Assembly (NCBI RefSeq): GCF_024704725.1
Contig: NZ_JALIQS010000001.1
Coordinates: 744,001-808,000, forward strand
DNA: 64,000 nt
Direction: 5' to 3'
From: Shinella sp. CPCC 101442
GTDB lineage: Bacteria; Pseudomonadota; Alphaproteobacteria; Rhizobiales; Rhizobiaceae
Both the position numbers and the translations under genes were made by a program. Shown here piece after piece: positions 8,342 to 17,128 of this stretch (within the stretch, counting starts at the first letter, position 1; each line of letters begins with the position of its first letter). Under the pieces are notes generated by a model that did not search any database, was not told the DNA's origin, and worked only from the letters and a program-made list of their open reading frames with translations.

Positions 8342-9238
8342 TCAGGCAGCATTCGCCTTCTGCCAATACGCCGGCGTCGTTCCGAAATTCTTCCGGAAAA
8401 CCCGCGTGAAATGTGCCTGATCGGCAAAGCCGGTTTCGGCCGCGATTTCGGTCAGGGACTGCTCCCCCTTGAGAATCAAATGCTTGGCATGCCGAAGCCG
8501 CGCATTCACCTGCCACTGATGCGGAGCGATGCCCGTCGATGCCTTGAAGGCGTGACTGAAATGGGATTGCGACAGGCCCATGAGGCCGGCGATCTCTTCC
8601 AGCCGAATGTTGCGCAAGCAGTTTTCTTCAATGAAGTCCGTCGCGCGGCGCAGCTGCCAGGCGGCAAGCTTGCTGCGCTTGCGGCCGGGCGCCTTGGCAA
8701 GCTTCATCACATCGATGATCAGCGCCAGAGAGAGCCCGTCGCCATAGAGGTCATGCAACGGTTGCGGGTTGGTGCATTCGGCCGCGATCAACTGCGCGAG
8801 CGACAGGAGTTTGCTGTCGGCAAAGAAGAGTTGCGGCGTCACGAGGCGCTCGGGATCGAGGTCCTCGGCGAGCCGCCGGCTGATCGTTTCCACGTCGAAA
8901 TGCAGGTCGAGATGGCGCAGGAACCGATGATCGGCTAGATCGGCCCAGAGCTCGAAGTCGGCAGGGATGAACGAAATCGGGCGGCTTGCCCAATCGCCGA
9001 TGGTTTCCACGCCACCCGGCGAAAGCCGGGTGCGGGAGGCGCCCGGCCCTCGCTTGTCGAGGAGGATGAACAGCCGCGGATCCCGTCCGACATAGTAGCC
9101 GCCGGCATGCGGCGCGCATTCGACGTCCCAGACATCCGCCACGATACCGTTCCAGTGCCGCCGGTTCAGCCCGCCGACCACCGAAAATCCTTCGATCTTG
9201 TTTTGCATGCGCGGCTGGAACGTCATTGCGTCGCCCAA
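8342..9238 (-). CDS. AraC-family regulator of the siderophore receptor
   Basis: Predicted 298-aa activator. The last 100 residues hold the two AraC helix-turn-helix motifs, from about NCLRNIRLEEIAGLMGLSQS to the typical GFADQAHFTRVFRKNFGTTP signature. The N-terminal part is a ligand-sensing domain. AraC proteins beside TonB receptors usually activate the receptor when the cognate ferric siderophore is present. The gene lies 136 bp upstream of the receptor on the same strand. The start is uncertain: TTG at 9238 has AAGGA very close, and an in-frame ATG at 9226 removes only four residues. Confidence 0.85.
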   Translation of the reverse strand: MGDAMTFQPRMQNKIEGFSVVGGLNRRHWNGIVADVWDVECAPHAGGYYVGRDPRLFILLDKRGPGASRTRLSPGGVETIGDWASRPISFIPADFELWADLADHRFLRHLDLHFDVETISRRLAEDLDPERLVTPQLFFADSKLLSLAQLIAAECTNPQPLHDLYGDGLSLALIIDVMKLAKAPGRKRSKLAAWQLRRATDFIEENCLRNIRLEEIAGLMGLSQSHFSHAFKASTGIAPHQWQVNARLRHAKHLILKGEQSLTEIAAETGFADQAHFTRVFRKNFGTTPAYWQKANAA

Positions 9239-9305
9239 TATTCCTTCACCTTTTTGTCAAGTTTTATCCCGACCGTCGCCGCATTGCAATATCGTCGCAA
9301 AGCAG

Positions 9306-9332
9306 AAGGGGCGGCCTGCTTGGCCGCCCCTT
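9306..9332 (-). terminator. Stem-loop after tctA
   Basis: Perfect 11-bp inverted repeat (AAGGGGCGGCC at 9306-9316, GGCCGCCCCTT at 9322-9332) with a 5-nt loop, 23 bp past the tctA stop codon. The minus-strand 3' side is only mildly T-rich, so termination may be partial. Confidence 0.65.
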
Positions 9333-9355
9333 CCCGCCATCGCTTTGAACGATGC

Positions 9356-10861
9356 TCAATCTTCTTCCTGAAACACCTGTTCGCGCTTCTTCTTGACCGA
9401 CGGCAGGAAGACGACGACGAGAACCGCGAGCGCGATAGCCAGCAGGATCGCGCTGATCGGTCGTGTCACGAACGTCGTCGGGTCCCCCCGCGACAGGATC
9501 ATGGCACGCCGCAGGTTCTCCTCCAGCAGCGGGCCAAGCACGAAGCCGAGCAGCAGCGGCGCAGGCTCGCAGCGCAGTTTCACCAGCAGATAGCCGCCGA
9601 GACCGAACAGCGCGACCGCGTAGAGGTCGTAGACATTGGTGTTCACGCTGTAGACGCCGATGGAGCAGAACGCCATGATGATCGGGAAGAGCACATAATA
9701 GGGCACCGTCAGCAGCTTTACCCAGAGGCCGATCAACGGCAGGTTCAGCACCACGAGCATCAGGTTGCCGATCCACATGGAGGCGATGATGCCCCAGAAC
9801 AGGGTCGGCTGTTCGGTCGCGACGTTCGGGCCGGGCACGATGCCCTGAATGATCATTGCGCCGACCATCAGCGCCATCACCGGGTTTGCGGGAATTCCAA
9901 GTGTTAACAATGGGATAAAGGATGTCTGCGCACCGGCATTGTTGGCCGATTCCGGGCCTGCAACGCCGGCAATGGCACCATGACCGAACTCTTCCGGATG
10001 GTCCGAGACGCGTTTTTCCACCGTGTAGGAGGCGAAGGCGGCGAGAATGGCCCCTCCCCCCGGCAAGATACCGAGTGCCGAACCGATGACCGTTCCGCGC
10101 AGAACCGGGGCGGCCATACGCTTGAAATCGTCTTTGGTGGGCCAAAGCCCGGACACCTTGGCCATCAACACGGTGCGGTTCTTTTCGCCTTCGAGATTGC
10201 GCAGGATTTCCGCGATGCCGAAGACGCCCACTGCAACGGCGACGAAATTGAGACCGTCGGCATATTCCCGGATGCCCAGGGTAAACCGCGGCGTCCCCGT
10301 ATAGATATCCGTGCCGACAAGGCCGAGCAGCAGGCCCAGCGCGACCATGGCGAGCGCCTTGACGATGGAGCCGTGAGCAAGCGCGATCGAAGAAACGAGG
10401 CCAACGACCATCAGCGAAAAATACTCCGCCGCACCGAACTTCAGCGCGATGGCCGTCAGGGGGAGGGCGAAGATCGCGACGAGGAACGTGGAGACCGTGC
10501 CGGCGAAGAACGAACCCAGCGCGGCAATGGACAGCGCGGCGCCCGCCCTGCCCTTGCGCGCCATCTGGTAGCCGTCGATGGCGGTCACGGCAGACGAGGA
10601 CTCGCCCGGCATATTGATCAGGATCGCAGTGGTGGAACCACCGTACTGCGCACCGTAATAGATGCCCGCAAGCATGATCAGCGAGGATACCGGCTCCAAC
10701 TGGAAGGTGATGGGCAGGAGCATGGCGATCGTCGCCGTGGCGCCGATGCCGGGCAGCACGCCGATCAACGTACCGAGAAGGACACCGATCAGGCAAAACG
10801 CGAGGTTCGCGGGGGAGGCGGCCGTGGAAAAACCAAGCGCCAGATTGTTGATAAGATCCAT
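9356..10861 (-). CDS. tctA: TctA, large membrane subunit of the tripartite tricarboxylate transporter
   Basis: Predicted 501-aa inner-membrane protein with about a dozen hydrophobic segments. It matches TctA in length and in its N-terminal region, with GVLPGIGATATIAMLLP near residue 36 and a repeat of this kind (SALGILPGGGAILAAF) mid-protein. With TctB and the periplasmic TctC it forms a secondary, ion-driven uptake system for carboxylates such as citrate or related acids. It is last in the order tctC-tctB-tctA and starts 10 bp after tctB. Confidence 0.92.
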   Translation of the reverse strand: MDLINNLALGFSTAASPANLAFCLIGVLLGTLIGVLPGIGATATIAMLLPITFQLEPVSSLIMLAGIYYGAQYGGSTTAILINMPGESSSAVTAIDGYQMARKGRAGAALSIAALGSFFAGTVSTFLVAIFALPLTAIALKFGAAEYFSLMVVGLVSSIALAHGSIVKALAMVALGLLLGLVGTDIYTGTPRFTLGIREYADGLNFVAVAVGVFGIAEILRNLEGEKNRTVLMAKVSGLWPTKDDFKRMAAPVLRGTVIGSALGILPGGGAILAAFASYTVEKRVSDHPEEFGHGAIAGVAGPESANNAGAQTSFIPLLTLGIPANPVMALMVGAMIIQGIVPGPNVATEQPTLFWGIIASMWIGNLMLVVLNLPLIGLWVKLLTVPYYVLFPIIMAFCSIGVYSVNTNVYDLYAVALFGLGGYLLVKLRCEPAPLLLGFVLGPLLEENLRRAMILSRGDPTTFVTRPISAILLAIALAVLVVVFLPSVKKKREQVFQEED

Positions 10862-10871
10862 GTCAGGCCTC

Positions 10872-11333
10872 CTAGAGCCGTGTCCAGGGGCCGAACCGCT
10901 CGAACGGCAGACCGAGGGCGTAGCTGAACACCGCTACCGAGAAGAGCGTGATGGCGGCCGCGAGAACCACCGCCATGCCGGGCTTCATGCGGCTGGAAGC
11001 GAAAGCAGCAATGAGTGCCGCGAAGAACAGCGAAGGCACGAAGCCGAGACCGCGCACCGTCAACCCGAAAAAGACCGGAGCCGGCAGAATGAAAAGCATG
11101 CCGCGCAACGCAATCGGCCCGATCGGCTCGCCCTGAACCCGCGTTGACTGCACCAGGACGACAACGCCGAGAAGGGTGAGAATGACCGCCAGAACAAGCG
11201 GAAAATAGCCGGGGCCCATACGCAACGCCGTGCCCAGCTCCAGTGTAAAGCATTGATAAATAAAGAAGCTGCCAAGGGCGATAAAGGTCAGGCCGCATAT
11301 CGCATTGATACTGTCGAACTGCAGGTTTTTCAT
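10872..11333 (-). CDS. tctB: TctB, small membrane subunit of the tricarboxylate transporter
   Basis: Predicted 153-aa membrane protein with four hydrophobic segments, the size and topology of TctB. The ATG at 11333 is preceded by GGAGGAGGGG, a near-ideal ribosome-binding site. A reading from 11420 would add 29 polar residues and is rejected. It sits between tctC and tctA and would assemble with TctA in the inner membrane. TctB proteins are poorly conserved, so the call rests on context as well as topology. Confidence 0.88.
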   Translation of the reverse strand: MKNLQFDSINAICGLTFIALGSFFIYQCFTLELGTALRMGPGYFPLVLAVILTLLGVVVLVQSTRVQGEPIGPIALRGMLFILPAPVFFGLTVRGLGFVPSLFFAALIAAFASSRMKPGMAVVLAAAITLFSVAVFSYALGLPFERFGPWTRL

Positions 11334-11376
11334 GAAATCCCCTCCTCCGTGATCGCGGAAAGATCGCGCGCCGTCA

Positions 11377-11411
11377 GGAATCGCAACGGCGTTTACCGCC
11401 GTCACGATTCC
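11377..11411 (-). repeat. Stem-loop in the tctC-tctB gap
   Basis: GGAATCG (11377-11383) pairs with CGATTCC (11405-11411), and ACGGCG (11386-11391) with CGCCGT (11397-11402), with a small CA/CA internal loop and a 5-nt hairpin loop. It lies 15 bp after the tctC stop codon and has no T-run, so it probably stabilises tctC mRNA or partly attenuates. Confidence 0.6.
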
Positions 11412-11426
11412 ATTTCGCAAACAGGA

Positions 11427-12410
11427 TCAGTCGGCGTACTGGCCCGCCGCCTCGATGACGAGCTTCCAGCGAGCGATTTCGCTCTCCAGCTTGGCCTTCA
11501 ATCCAGCCGGCGTGGCGTCGGCGTCGGAGGAGGGGGCCGTGCCCAATTCGGCAAAACGGGCGACGACATTCGGGTCCTTCAGCGCTAGCTGCAGGGACTT
11601 CGAGAGCCTATCCGTCACCTCCGCGGGCGTGCCCTTCGGCGCGTAGATGCCGTGCCAGATACCGACCTGGAAGCCCGGCAGTCCGCCTTCTTCCGCCGTC
11701 GGCACATCGGGTAGATTACCCAGCCGGGCGGGGGAGGTCACGGCATAGGCCTTGATGGTGCCGCCCTGGATCTGCTTCGTGGTGTTGGTGGTCTGGTCGC
11801 ACATCACATCGACCTGGCCGCCGAGCAGATCGGTCATGGCAGGGCCAGTGCCCTTGTAGGGAACGGTGGTAAACTGTGTTTGAAGCGCACTCATCAGCAT
11901 CATGCCGCACAGATGCGACGCTGCGCCAATGCCGGCATTGGCAACCGTCACTGTGTCCTTGTTCGCCTTCATGTACTCGACCAAACCCTTGAGGTCGGTC
12001 GCCTCCAGGTCCTTGCGAGCGACGATGGTCATGGGAACGTCGGTGACGAGACCGACATATTCGAAAGCATTCAGGGTTTCGTAGGCGAGCTTGCGATACA
12101 GCGTGGCGCTGGTTGCCATGCCAATGTGGTGCAAGAGAAGCGTATAACCGTCAGGGTCCGCGCTCGCGACACGCCCTGCGCCGAGCGTTCCGCCCGCGCC
12201 GCCGACATTCTCCACCACGATCTGCTGGCCAAGGTCCTTCGACATGGCCTCGGCAACGAGGCGTGTGACCGTGTCGGTGGGGCCGCCGGCGGAGAAGGGC
12301 ACGACCATGGTGATCGTGCGTTCCGGATAGGTTTGTCCGAACGCGGCCGTCGCGAGCAGGCTGGTTGCAAGAACAGCGGACAGGCCGAACAGGGCTTTCA
12401 AGGTCTTCAT
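11427..12410 (-). CDS. tctC: TctC-type periplasmic tricarboxylate-binding protein
   Basis: Predicted 327-aa extracytoplasmic solute receptor of the Bug/TctC family. The signal peptide ends near ATAAFGQ. The mature protein starts with TYPERTITMVVPFSAGGPTD, the hallmark of the family, and later has the GGQVDVMCDQ segment. It captures a carboxylate and presents it to TctAB. GGAGG lies just upstream of the ATG at 12410. A longer reading to 12503 lacks a signal peptide at its start and is rejected. The adjacent two-component genes suggest substrate-induced, sigma-54-dependent expression. Confidence 0.92.
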   Translation of the reverse strand: MKTLKALFGLSAVLATSLLATAAFGQTYPERTITMVVPFSAGGPTDTVTRLVAEAMSKDLGQQIVVENVGGAGGTLGAGRVASADPDGYTLLLHHIGMATSATLYRKLAYETLNAFEYVGLVTDVPMTIVARKDLEATDLKGLVEYMKANKDTVTVANAGIGAASHLCGMMLMSALQTQFTTVPYKGTGPAMTDLLGGQVDVMCDQTTNTTKQIQGGTIKAYAVTSPARLGNLPDVPTAEEGGLPGFQVGIWHGIYAPKGTPAEVTDRLSKSLQLALKDPNVVARFAELGTAPSSDADATPAGLKAKLESEIARWKLVIEAAGQYAD

Positions 12411-12492
12411 CAAATCCTCCCGAGATGAAATGACCAGCCGATGCAGCTCCTCCCGCACCGATTCTGGTTGTCCCGAGAGTGAAGCAACACGC

Positions 12493-12508
12493 GCCTGGAA
12501 CAAGCCAA
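12493..12508 (-). promoter_or_regulatory. Candidate sigma-54 promoter of tctC
   Basis: The minus strand reads TTGGCTTGTTCCAGGC. It has GG and GC doublets separated by 10 bp, as required at -24/-12. The -24 half fits well and the -12 half (AGGC for TTGC) poorly. It lies 83 bp upstream of tctC, next to a DctD-like activator gene. Confidence 0.35.
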
Positions 12509-12526
12509 CCGAGGGGTTGACGGCCA

Positions 12527-12542
12527 GTTTACGGCGGTAAAC
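12527..12542. repeat. Dyad GTTTACGGCGGTAAAC (activator site or parS-like)
   Basis: Inverted repeat with 6-bp arms GTTTAC/GTAAAC around GGCG, about 50 bp upstream of the putative tctC transcription start. This suits a DctD-type activator site. The same 16 bp also fit the GTT-N4-GC-N4-AAC pattern described for repABC centromere sites, 5 kb from repC. The sequence does not decide between them. Confidence 0.45.
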
Positions 12543-12585
12543 CTAGGCAGAATGGGTGTCTTCGGGGACAATGGAGGCTATCCAT

Positions 12586-12601
12586 GGGTGGAAATCCACC
12601 C
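12586..12601. repeat. Perfect dyad GGGTGGA-AA-TCCACCC
   Basis: Perfect 16-bp inverted repeat 9 bp past the stop codon of the DctD-like gene and about 110 bp upstream of the putative tctC start. It could be a distal activator site. No T-run supports a terminator reading. Confidence 0.45.
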
Positions 12602-12609
12602 AATCACCG

Positions 12610-13965
12610 TCAGGCGTCGTCCTGAAAGGCGTCGGACCCGGCATATTTGTCCAGCCCGTATTTCTGCATCTTCTCGTAAAGCGTCTTTCGCGACACGCCG
12701 AGCTGTTCGTAAACCGGTTTGAGGCTTCCGCCATGTGCGGCCAGCGCACTGGCGATCAACCCGCGTTCGTACGATGCGACCCTGTCTGCGAGACGCTGCG
12801 GCCCCGCATCGGGCTGGTTTTCCTCCGGCGTCGCGGGGAGGCCGAGCACCAGGCGGTCGGCGGCATTGCGTAACTCCCGGACGTTACCGGGCCAGCCGCG
12901 CGCGGCAATCTCGGTCAACAGCTCCGGCGCGACGTCGATATCGCTGCGCATATAACGTGCCGCGGCTTCGCGCACGAGCTGAAGGAAGAGGAGGGGGATA
13001 TCGGCCAGACGTTGCGACAGAGCCGGCACATGGAGGGTCGCGACATTCAGGCGATAGAATAGGTCGGCACGAAAGCGACCGGCGGCGACCTCCGCATCAA
13101 GGTCAACCTTGCTGGTGGCAATAAAACGCACGTCGAGCGGGACCGGCTCGTTCGAACCCAGGCGCGTGATGACGCGTTCCTGCAGCACGCGGAGGAATTT
13201 TGCCTGCAAATCGAAGGGCATAGAGCCTATTTCATCGAGCAGAATCGTGCCGCCCCGGCCATGTTCGAACTTACCGTAGCGAGGACGAACGGCACCCGGA
13301 AAGGCGCCAGCCTCATGGCCGAACAATTCGCTCTCGATAAGATTGTCGGGTAGGGCCGCACAGTTGATCGCAATGAACGGCCGGCCGGCGCGGCCGCTGA
13401 TGTCGTGCAACGCCCGGGCCACGACTTCTTTCCCGACACCTGTCTCACCGATGATCAAGGTGTCCGCGTCGGTCGCGCCGATAGCCCGGAGCCTGTAGCG
13501 CAGATCGACCATGATCTGGGTGCGGCCGGGCAGGCGCGCCTCGATATCATCGCGCTTTCCGGCGACGGCGCGCAGACGGCGGTTCTCCAGAACGAGGCTG
13601 CGCCGGTCCATCGCGCGTCGAATGACGACAGCCAGATGCTGGGCGGCAAACGGCTTTTCAACGAAGTCATAGACGCCGGCGCGCATGGCGCTGACCGCGA
13701 GCTGCACGTCCGCGTGTCCCGTCACCAGAATGACCGGCACTTCCGGATCGACCTCGCGGACACGCTGGAGCAGCGTCATGCCATCCATGCCGGGCATGCG
13801 GATATCGCTGACCACGACACCATCGAAAGAATAGCCGACACGCTCCAGAACCGGTTCGGCTGCCGAAAACGTCTCGACCACGAAGTCGAAGAGTTCCAAA
13901 GCCTGGGCAGACGAGCGGCGCATCTCTTCATCGTCGTCGATCAAGAGGACATGGGGGCCCTTCAT
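12610..13965 (-). CDS. DctD-like sigma-54 response regulator
   Basis: Predicted 451-aa NtrC-class regulator with three domains. The receiver domain spans about residues 1-120, with phospho-acceptor D54 and K104. The AAA+ domain has Walker A GETGVGKE at 173-180 and Walker B ILLDEI at 241-246. The C-terminal Fis-type helix-turn-helix includes YEQLGVSRKTLYEKMQKYG. The sigma-54 contact loop reads GAFPGA (220-225) instead of the usual GAFTGA. It is coupled by ATGA overlap to its sensor kinase and lies directly upstream of tctCBA, which it most likely activates in response to an external carboxylate. Confidence 0.9.
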   Translation of the reverse strand: MKGPHVLLIDDDEEMRRSSAQALELFDFVVETFSAAEPVLERVGYSFDGVVVSDIRMPGMDGMTLLQRVREVDPEVPVILVTGHADVQLAVSAMRAGVYDFVEKPFAAQHLAVVIRRAMDRRSLVLENRRLRAVAGKRDDIEARLPGRTQIMVDLRYRLRAIGATDADTLIIGETGVGKEVVARALHDISGRAGRPFIAINCAALPDNLIESELFGHEAGAFPGAVRPRYGKFEHGRGGTILLDEIGSMPFDLQAKFLRVLQERVITRLGSNEPVPLDVRFIATSKVDLDAEVAAGRFRADLFYRLNVATLHVPALSQRLADIPLLFLQLVREAAARYMRSDIDVAPELLTEIAARGWPGNVRELRNAADRLVLGLPATPEENQPDAGPQRLADRVASYERGLIASALAAHGGSLKPVYEQLGVSRKTLYEKMQKYGLDKYAGSDAFQDDA

Positions 13966-15785
13966 TCCGCCGCCTCGCGAGCGATACCGGCCGGGGCGAG
14001 CACCACGCGGAAGACCGCACCGCCGTCCGGATGGTTGGTGACCGCCAGATCGCCGCCGAAGTCTTTGATAATATTGTAGGAAATAGAGAGCCCCAGGCCT
14101 AGCCCCTTGCCCACGCCCTTCGTGGTGAAGAAGGGATCGAAGATCCGCTCGGCTATAGCCGCCGGCACGCCCGGTCCATGATCCCGCACTGTAATGACAA
14201 TGCGCCCGTCAACCTGGTCGGCCGAAAGCACGATGTCCCTGTTCTCCAACCCCTCGACTGCGTCCGCCGCGTTGCTGATGATGTTGACCAGAACTTGTTG
14301 CAACCGCACCGGCCCCGCCAGCACCGCTAATCCTTGTTTCTCTACGTGAAGCTTCAGCTGCGCATCAGCCGCCTTGAGCCTGGGCGTAACGATTTCAAGC
14401 GTGTCCGCAATGACGTCGGAGAGTAGAACCGAACCGAGTTTTTCATTGGGCTTGCGGGCGAAATTACGTAAGTGCCGACTTATAGAAGCCATTCGATCGA
14501 TCAGGCTGGAAATACGCCGCACATTATCCTGCGCCTCCGGCACACGGCCTCGGTCGATCAACAGAGCGGCGCTATCCGCATAAGTCTTTGCCGCGGCGAG
14601 AGGCTGATTGAATTCATGCGAGAGCGCGGCCGACATCTGGCCCAGCCCAGCGAGTTTTCCGGCCTGAATCAAATCGGCCTGGGTTTTGCGCAGTTCCTGC
14701 TCGGTCAAACGGCGCTCCGCGATTTCCAGTTCTATCTGTTCGTTGACCCGTGCCAGATCGGCGGTGCGTTCCTCGACCCGTCGCTCGAGTTCGTTTTGGG
14801 TTTCCTCCTGCAGGCGCAAGCGTTCGACCACTCGGGCGCGGCGCTGCCAAAGCACGGCGCCACCAAGTCCGGTCAGGCAAATGAAAAGCAAAACGGCAAT
14901 CAAGGTCGTGCGCGCTTGTGTTCGCACCGACGCCGTATCGAGAAGGACGTTCACCGTCCAATCCGCTTCAGGCATGTAGTGAGAAAGTCGCAGATATTCC
15001 CGGCTTACCCCGTCGGAGGCAATGCGCATCAGATGTTGACCGTGGTAAACCGTTTCGGTCACGGGGAGGGGGCGTAGCTGCGCCTCGGCGTATCGGCGGG
15101 AGGCCTGCGTGCGTGCGAGGCGAGATGCATCCAAAGGTAGAACGCCGGTATAGAGCCATTCCGGGCTCCCCGTCATGAAGATGATCCCCTCGGGGTCGGC
15201 GACGAAGATCTTGTATTCACCACCCCGCCAGGATGTTTCGATGGAATCGATATCCACCTTGAAGACGATGACGCCGAGGATCTTTCCGCCAACCTCCACG
15301 GGCGAGGAGAAATAGTAGCCTCGCTTCAGTGACGTGGTTCCGAGCGCAAAGAAGCGAGCCTGCCGTCCCTTGATCGCATCCTGGAAGTAGGGACGATAGT
15401 GAAAGTTCTGCCCGACGAAGGTCGCCGGCCTGTCATAGTTGCTGGCCGCTATCGTATTGCCGTCAGGCGTCATCACATAGATATCCGACGACTCCAGCAA
15501 TCCATTGATTTCCTTCAGGTAATCATTTGCCACTCGGCGAAGGACCGGATCGCCAGGCTTTTGAAGAAGCGCTTCGATATCGTCATGGTCGGCGATCAAT
15601 GCGGGCAGCGGTTCGTATCGGCTGAGATGACCGCCGAGCGCTGCGACAGCGAGGCGCAGAGCGGAGCCGGCCTGCAACGACGCTTCATCCATGTAACTGC
15701 GCGTCATCAGCGTTCCGCCTTGCAGGATCGCAAGGACGATGGCGATCGGCAAGATCGCGAACGCCAGGGCATGACGCACTTTCAC
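13962..15785 (-). CDS. DctB-like sensor histidine kinase
   Basis: Predicted 607-aa membrane kinase. One transmembrane helix lies near the N-terminus, followed by a periplasmic double-Cache-like sensor of about 250 residues. A second helix lies near 295-315, then a coiled coil, then the kinase core with phospho-acceptor His at about 390 in LSHEFNQPLAAAK. The ATP-binding domain has the G boxes DHGPGVP and GKGLGLGLS. DctB kinases sense dicarboxylates. I chose GTG at 15785 because GGAGGAGAGGAG lies upstream. A GTG at 15821 would put this site inside the gene. It is coupled to the response regulator. Confidence 0.87.
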   Translation of the reverse strand: MKVRHALAFAILPIAIVLAILQGGTLMTRSYMDEASLQAGSALRLAVAALGGHLSRYEPLPALIADHDDIEALLQKPGDPVLRRVANDYLKEINGLLESSDIYVMTPDGNTIAASNYDRPATFVGQNFHYRPYFQDAIKGRQARFFALGTTSLKRGYYFSSPVEVGGKILGVIVFKVDIDSIETSWRGGEYKIFVADPEGIIFMTGSPEWLYTGVLPLDASRLARTQASRRYAEAQLRPLPVTETVYHGQHLMRIASDGVSREYLRLSHYMPEADWTVNVLLDTASVRTQARTTLIAVLLFICLTGLGGAVLWQRRARVVERLRLQEETQNELERRVEERTADLARVNEQIELEIAERRLTEQELRKTQADLIQAGKLAGLGQMSAALSHEFNQPLAAAKTYADSAALLIDRGRVPEAQDNVRRISSLIDRMASISRHLRNFARKPNEKLGSVLLSDVIADTLEIVTPRLKAADAQLKLHVEKQGLAVLAGPVRLQQVLVNIISNAADAVEGLENRDIVLSADQVDGRIVITVRDHGPGVPAAIAERIFDPFFTTKGVGKGLGLGLSISYNIIKDFGGDLAVTNHPDGGAVFRVVLAPAGIAREAAE

Positions 15786-15873
15786 GGAATGGGGGCTCCT
15801 CTCCTCCACCGGCCGAAACACTCCGGCCGGCCCATCCTACGCAGCCCTTTACCCCATTTCTAGAGGGGAGGGG

Positions 15874-16374
15874 TCAGTCCGGCAGGCGGCTGTCCCCGAG
15901 GTCCACCTTGAGGAAGGCGGCGATCGCATCTGTCACGATCGCATGGTCCGTCCGCTGCGGCACGCCGGAAACAGTCACCGCGCCAACACATCCGAGATCA
16001 GCGACGAAAAGCGGGAAGCTACCGCCGTGCACGGCAAAGTCTGATAGCGGGAGATTGTGCGCCTCTTCCTGGTCGCGACCCGTTAGTGCGAGACGGCGAC
16101 CGACCAGATAAGACGAATGCCAAAGCCGCAGCACCGTATTTCGCTTGCGGCGAATCCACTCGACATTGTCAGTGGAAGTGCCCGGAAGAACACAATGGAA
16201 GAGGAGCCGATCGCGCAGGGAAATGTCGATCGCGACGCCCGCGCCAATGGCAAGCGCCGTTTCCCGCACATGGTTGCCGAGGACCCAGGCATCGTCCGGG
16301 CTGAGCCGGGTAAAACGCAGGAGCCGTTCCTGCTCTTCAAGTCGGCGAATATCGTCCTCGATCATATCGGTCAT
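15874..16374 (-). CDS. HbpS/GlcG-like (UPF0303) protein
   Basis: Predicted 166-aa soluble protein of the UPF0303 branch of the haem-degrading-domain (HbpS/GlcG, PF03928) family. Family-like segments are KRNTVLRLWHSSY, AVHGGSFPLFV and GAVTVSGVPQRTDHAIVTDAI. The biochemical role is poorly defined; relatives bind haem or small cofactors. The ATG at 16374 has AGAGGGAA upstream, and longer readings to 16602 lack any similarity. It lies between the kinase gene and a divergent LysE gene. A link to iron is possible but not shown. Confidence 0.8.
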   Translation of the reverse strand: MTDMIEDDIRRLEEQERLLRFTRLSPDDAWVLGNHVRETALAIGAGVAIDISLRDRLLFHCVLPGTSTDNVEWIRRKRNTVLRLWHSSYLVGRRLALTGRDQEEAHNLPLSDFAVHGGSFPLFVADLGCVGAVTVSGVPQRTDHAIVTDAIAAFLKVDLGDSRLPD

Positions 16375-16537
16375 CGTGTTCCCTCTGCAAAAATGCCCTT
16401 CTGTTCCTAGCGGGACATATGGATGAGGGAAAGGGTGATCTTGCGAGCAGTTGAACCTCTTGACGGAGATCAAGGTTGCTCTACAGGAGGAGACATAGGA
16501 AGGGGAACGGCGATCGCGCCTTTCGTAGGAACCACCA

Positions 16538-17119
16538 ATGCCGGACAGCCTGTTCATCTTCGCCATCCTCGCTTTGCTCCTGACACCAGGCCCGACCAAC
16601 ACCCTGCTGACAGTGGGCGCGGCCGCAAACGGTTTTCGTAAAAGCCTGCCGTTGCTTCTTGGCGAATTGTTCGGCTATCTCGCCGTGGTCCTACCCCTGG
16701 CCACGGTCGCCGCCGCCCTTTTTGAGGGCCGCCCCACGCTGGCCGCCGCGCTGCGCATCCTCGCGTCGTGCTGGGTTCTTCTTCTCGCCGTTCGGCTATG
16801 GCGTGTTTCCGCAAAGCAGGAAGGGGAGGGGACTGCGAAGCCTGTGACCGTCAGTCAGGTTTTTCTGACCACGACGCTCAATCCGAAAGCGCCGATTATC
16901 GGGCTCGTCATCATGCCGCATGGTCCACTGTTGGAGATAGCACCGGCGCTCGGGCTTTTTTGTCTGCTTGTCGCGGCGGCAGGAACGAGCTTTCTCGCGC
17001 TCGGCAGCCTGGTCGGCCAAGCTCCGATCGTGCAGCCCCGGCTGGTCTACCGGATTGCGGCCGTTTTTCTGGTCATCTTTTCGCTCGGCCTTGCGACGAG
17101 CGCAACAGGCCTTATCTGA
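16538..17119 (+). CDS. LysE/RhtB-family exporter
   Basis: Predicted 193-aa inner-membrane protein with five to six hydrophobic segments. The N-terminus has the LysE-superfamily signature LLTPGPTNTLLTVGAAANGFRKSLPLLLGE, which fits the amino-acid exporter family, with later TTLNPKAPIIGLVI. It would export an amino acid or related metabolite in exchange for protons. TAGGAA precedes the ATG at 16538. The gene faces the small protein gene at 17129. The substrate is unknown, and the gene may be independent of its neighbours. Confidence 0.85.
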   Translation: MPDSLFIFAILALLLTPGPTNTLLTVGAAANGFRKSLPLLLGELFGYLAVVLPLATVAAALFEGRPTLAAALRILASCWVLLLAVRLWRVSAKQEGEGTAKPVTVSQVFLTTTLNPKAPIIGLVIMPHGPLLEIAPALGLFCLLVAAAGTSFLALGSLVGQAPIVQPRLVYRIAAVFLVIFSLGLATSATGLI

Positions 17120-17128
17120 TCCTGGCGA

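Noticed and set aside
9306-9332. GC-rich inverted repeat considered as a possible mobile-element end
   Set aside because: It is a single hairpin after tctA with no transposase, target duplication or partner repeat.
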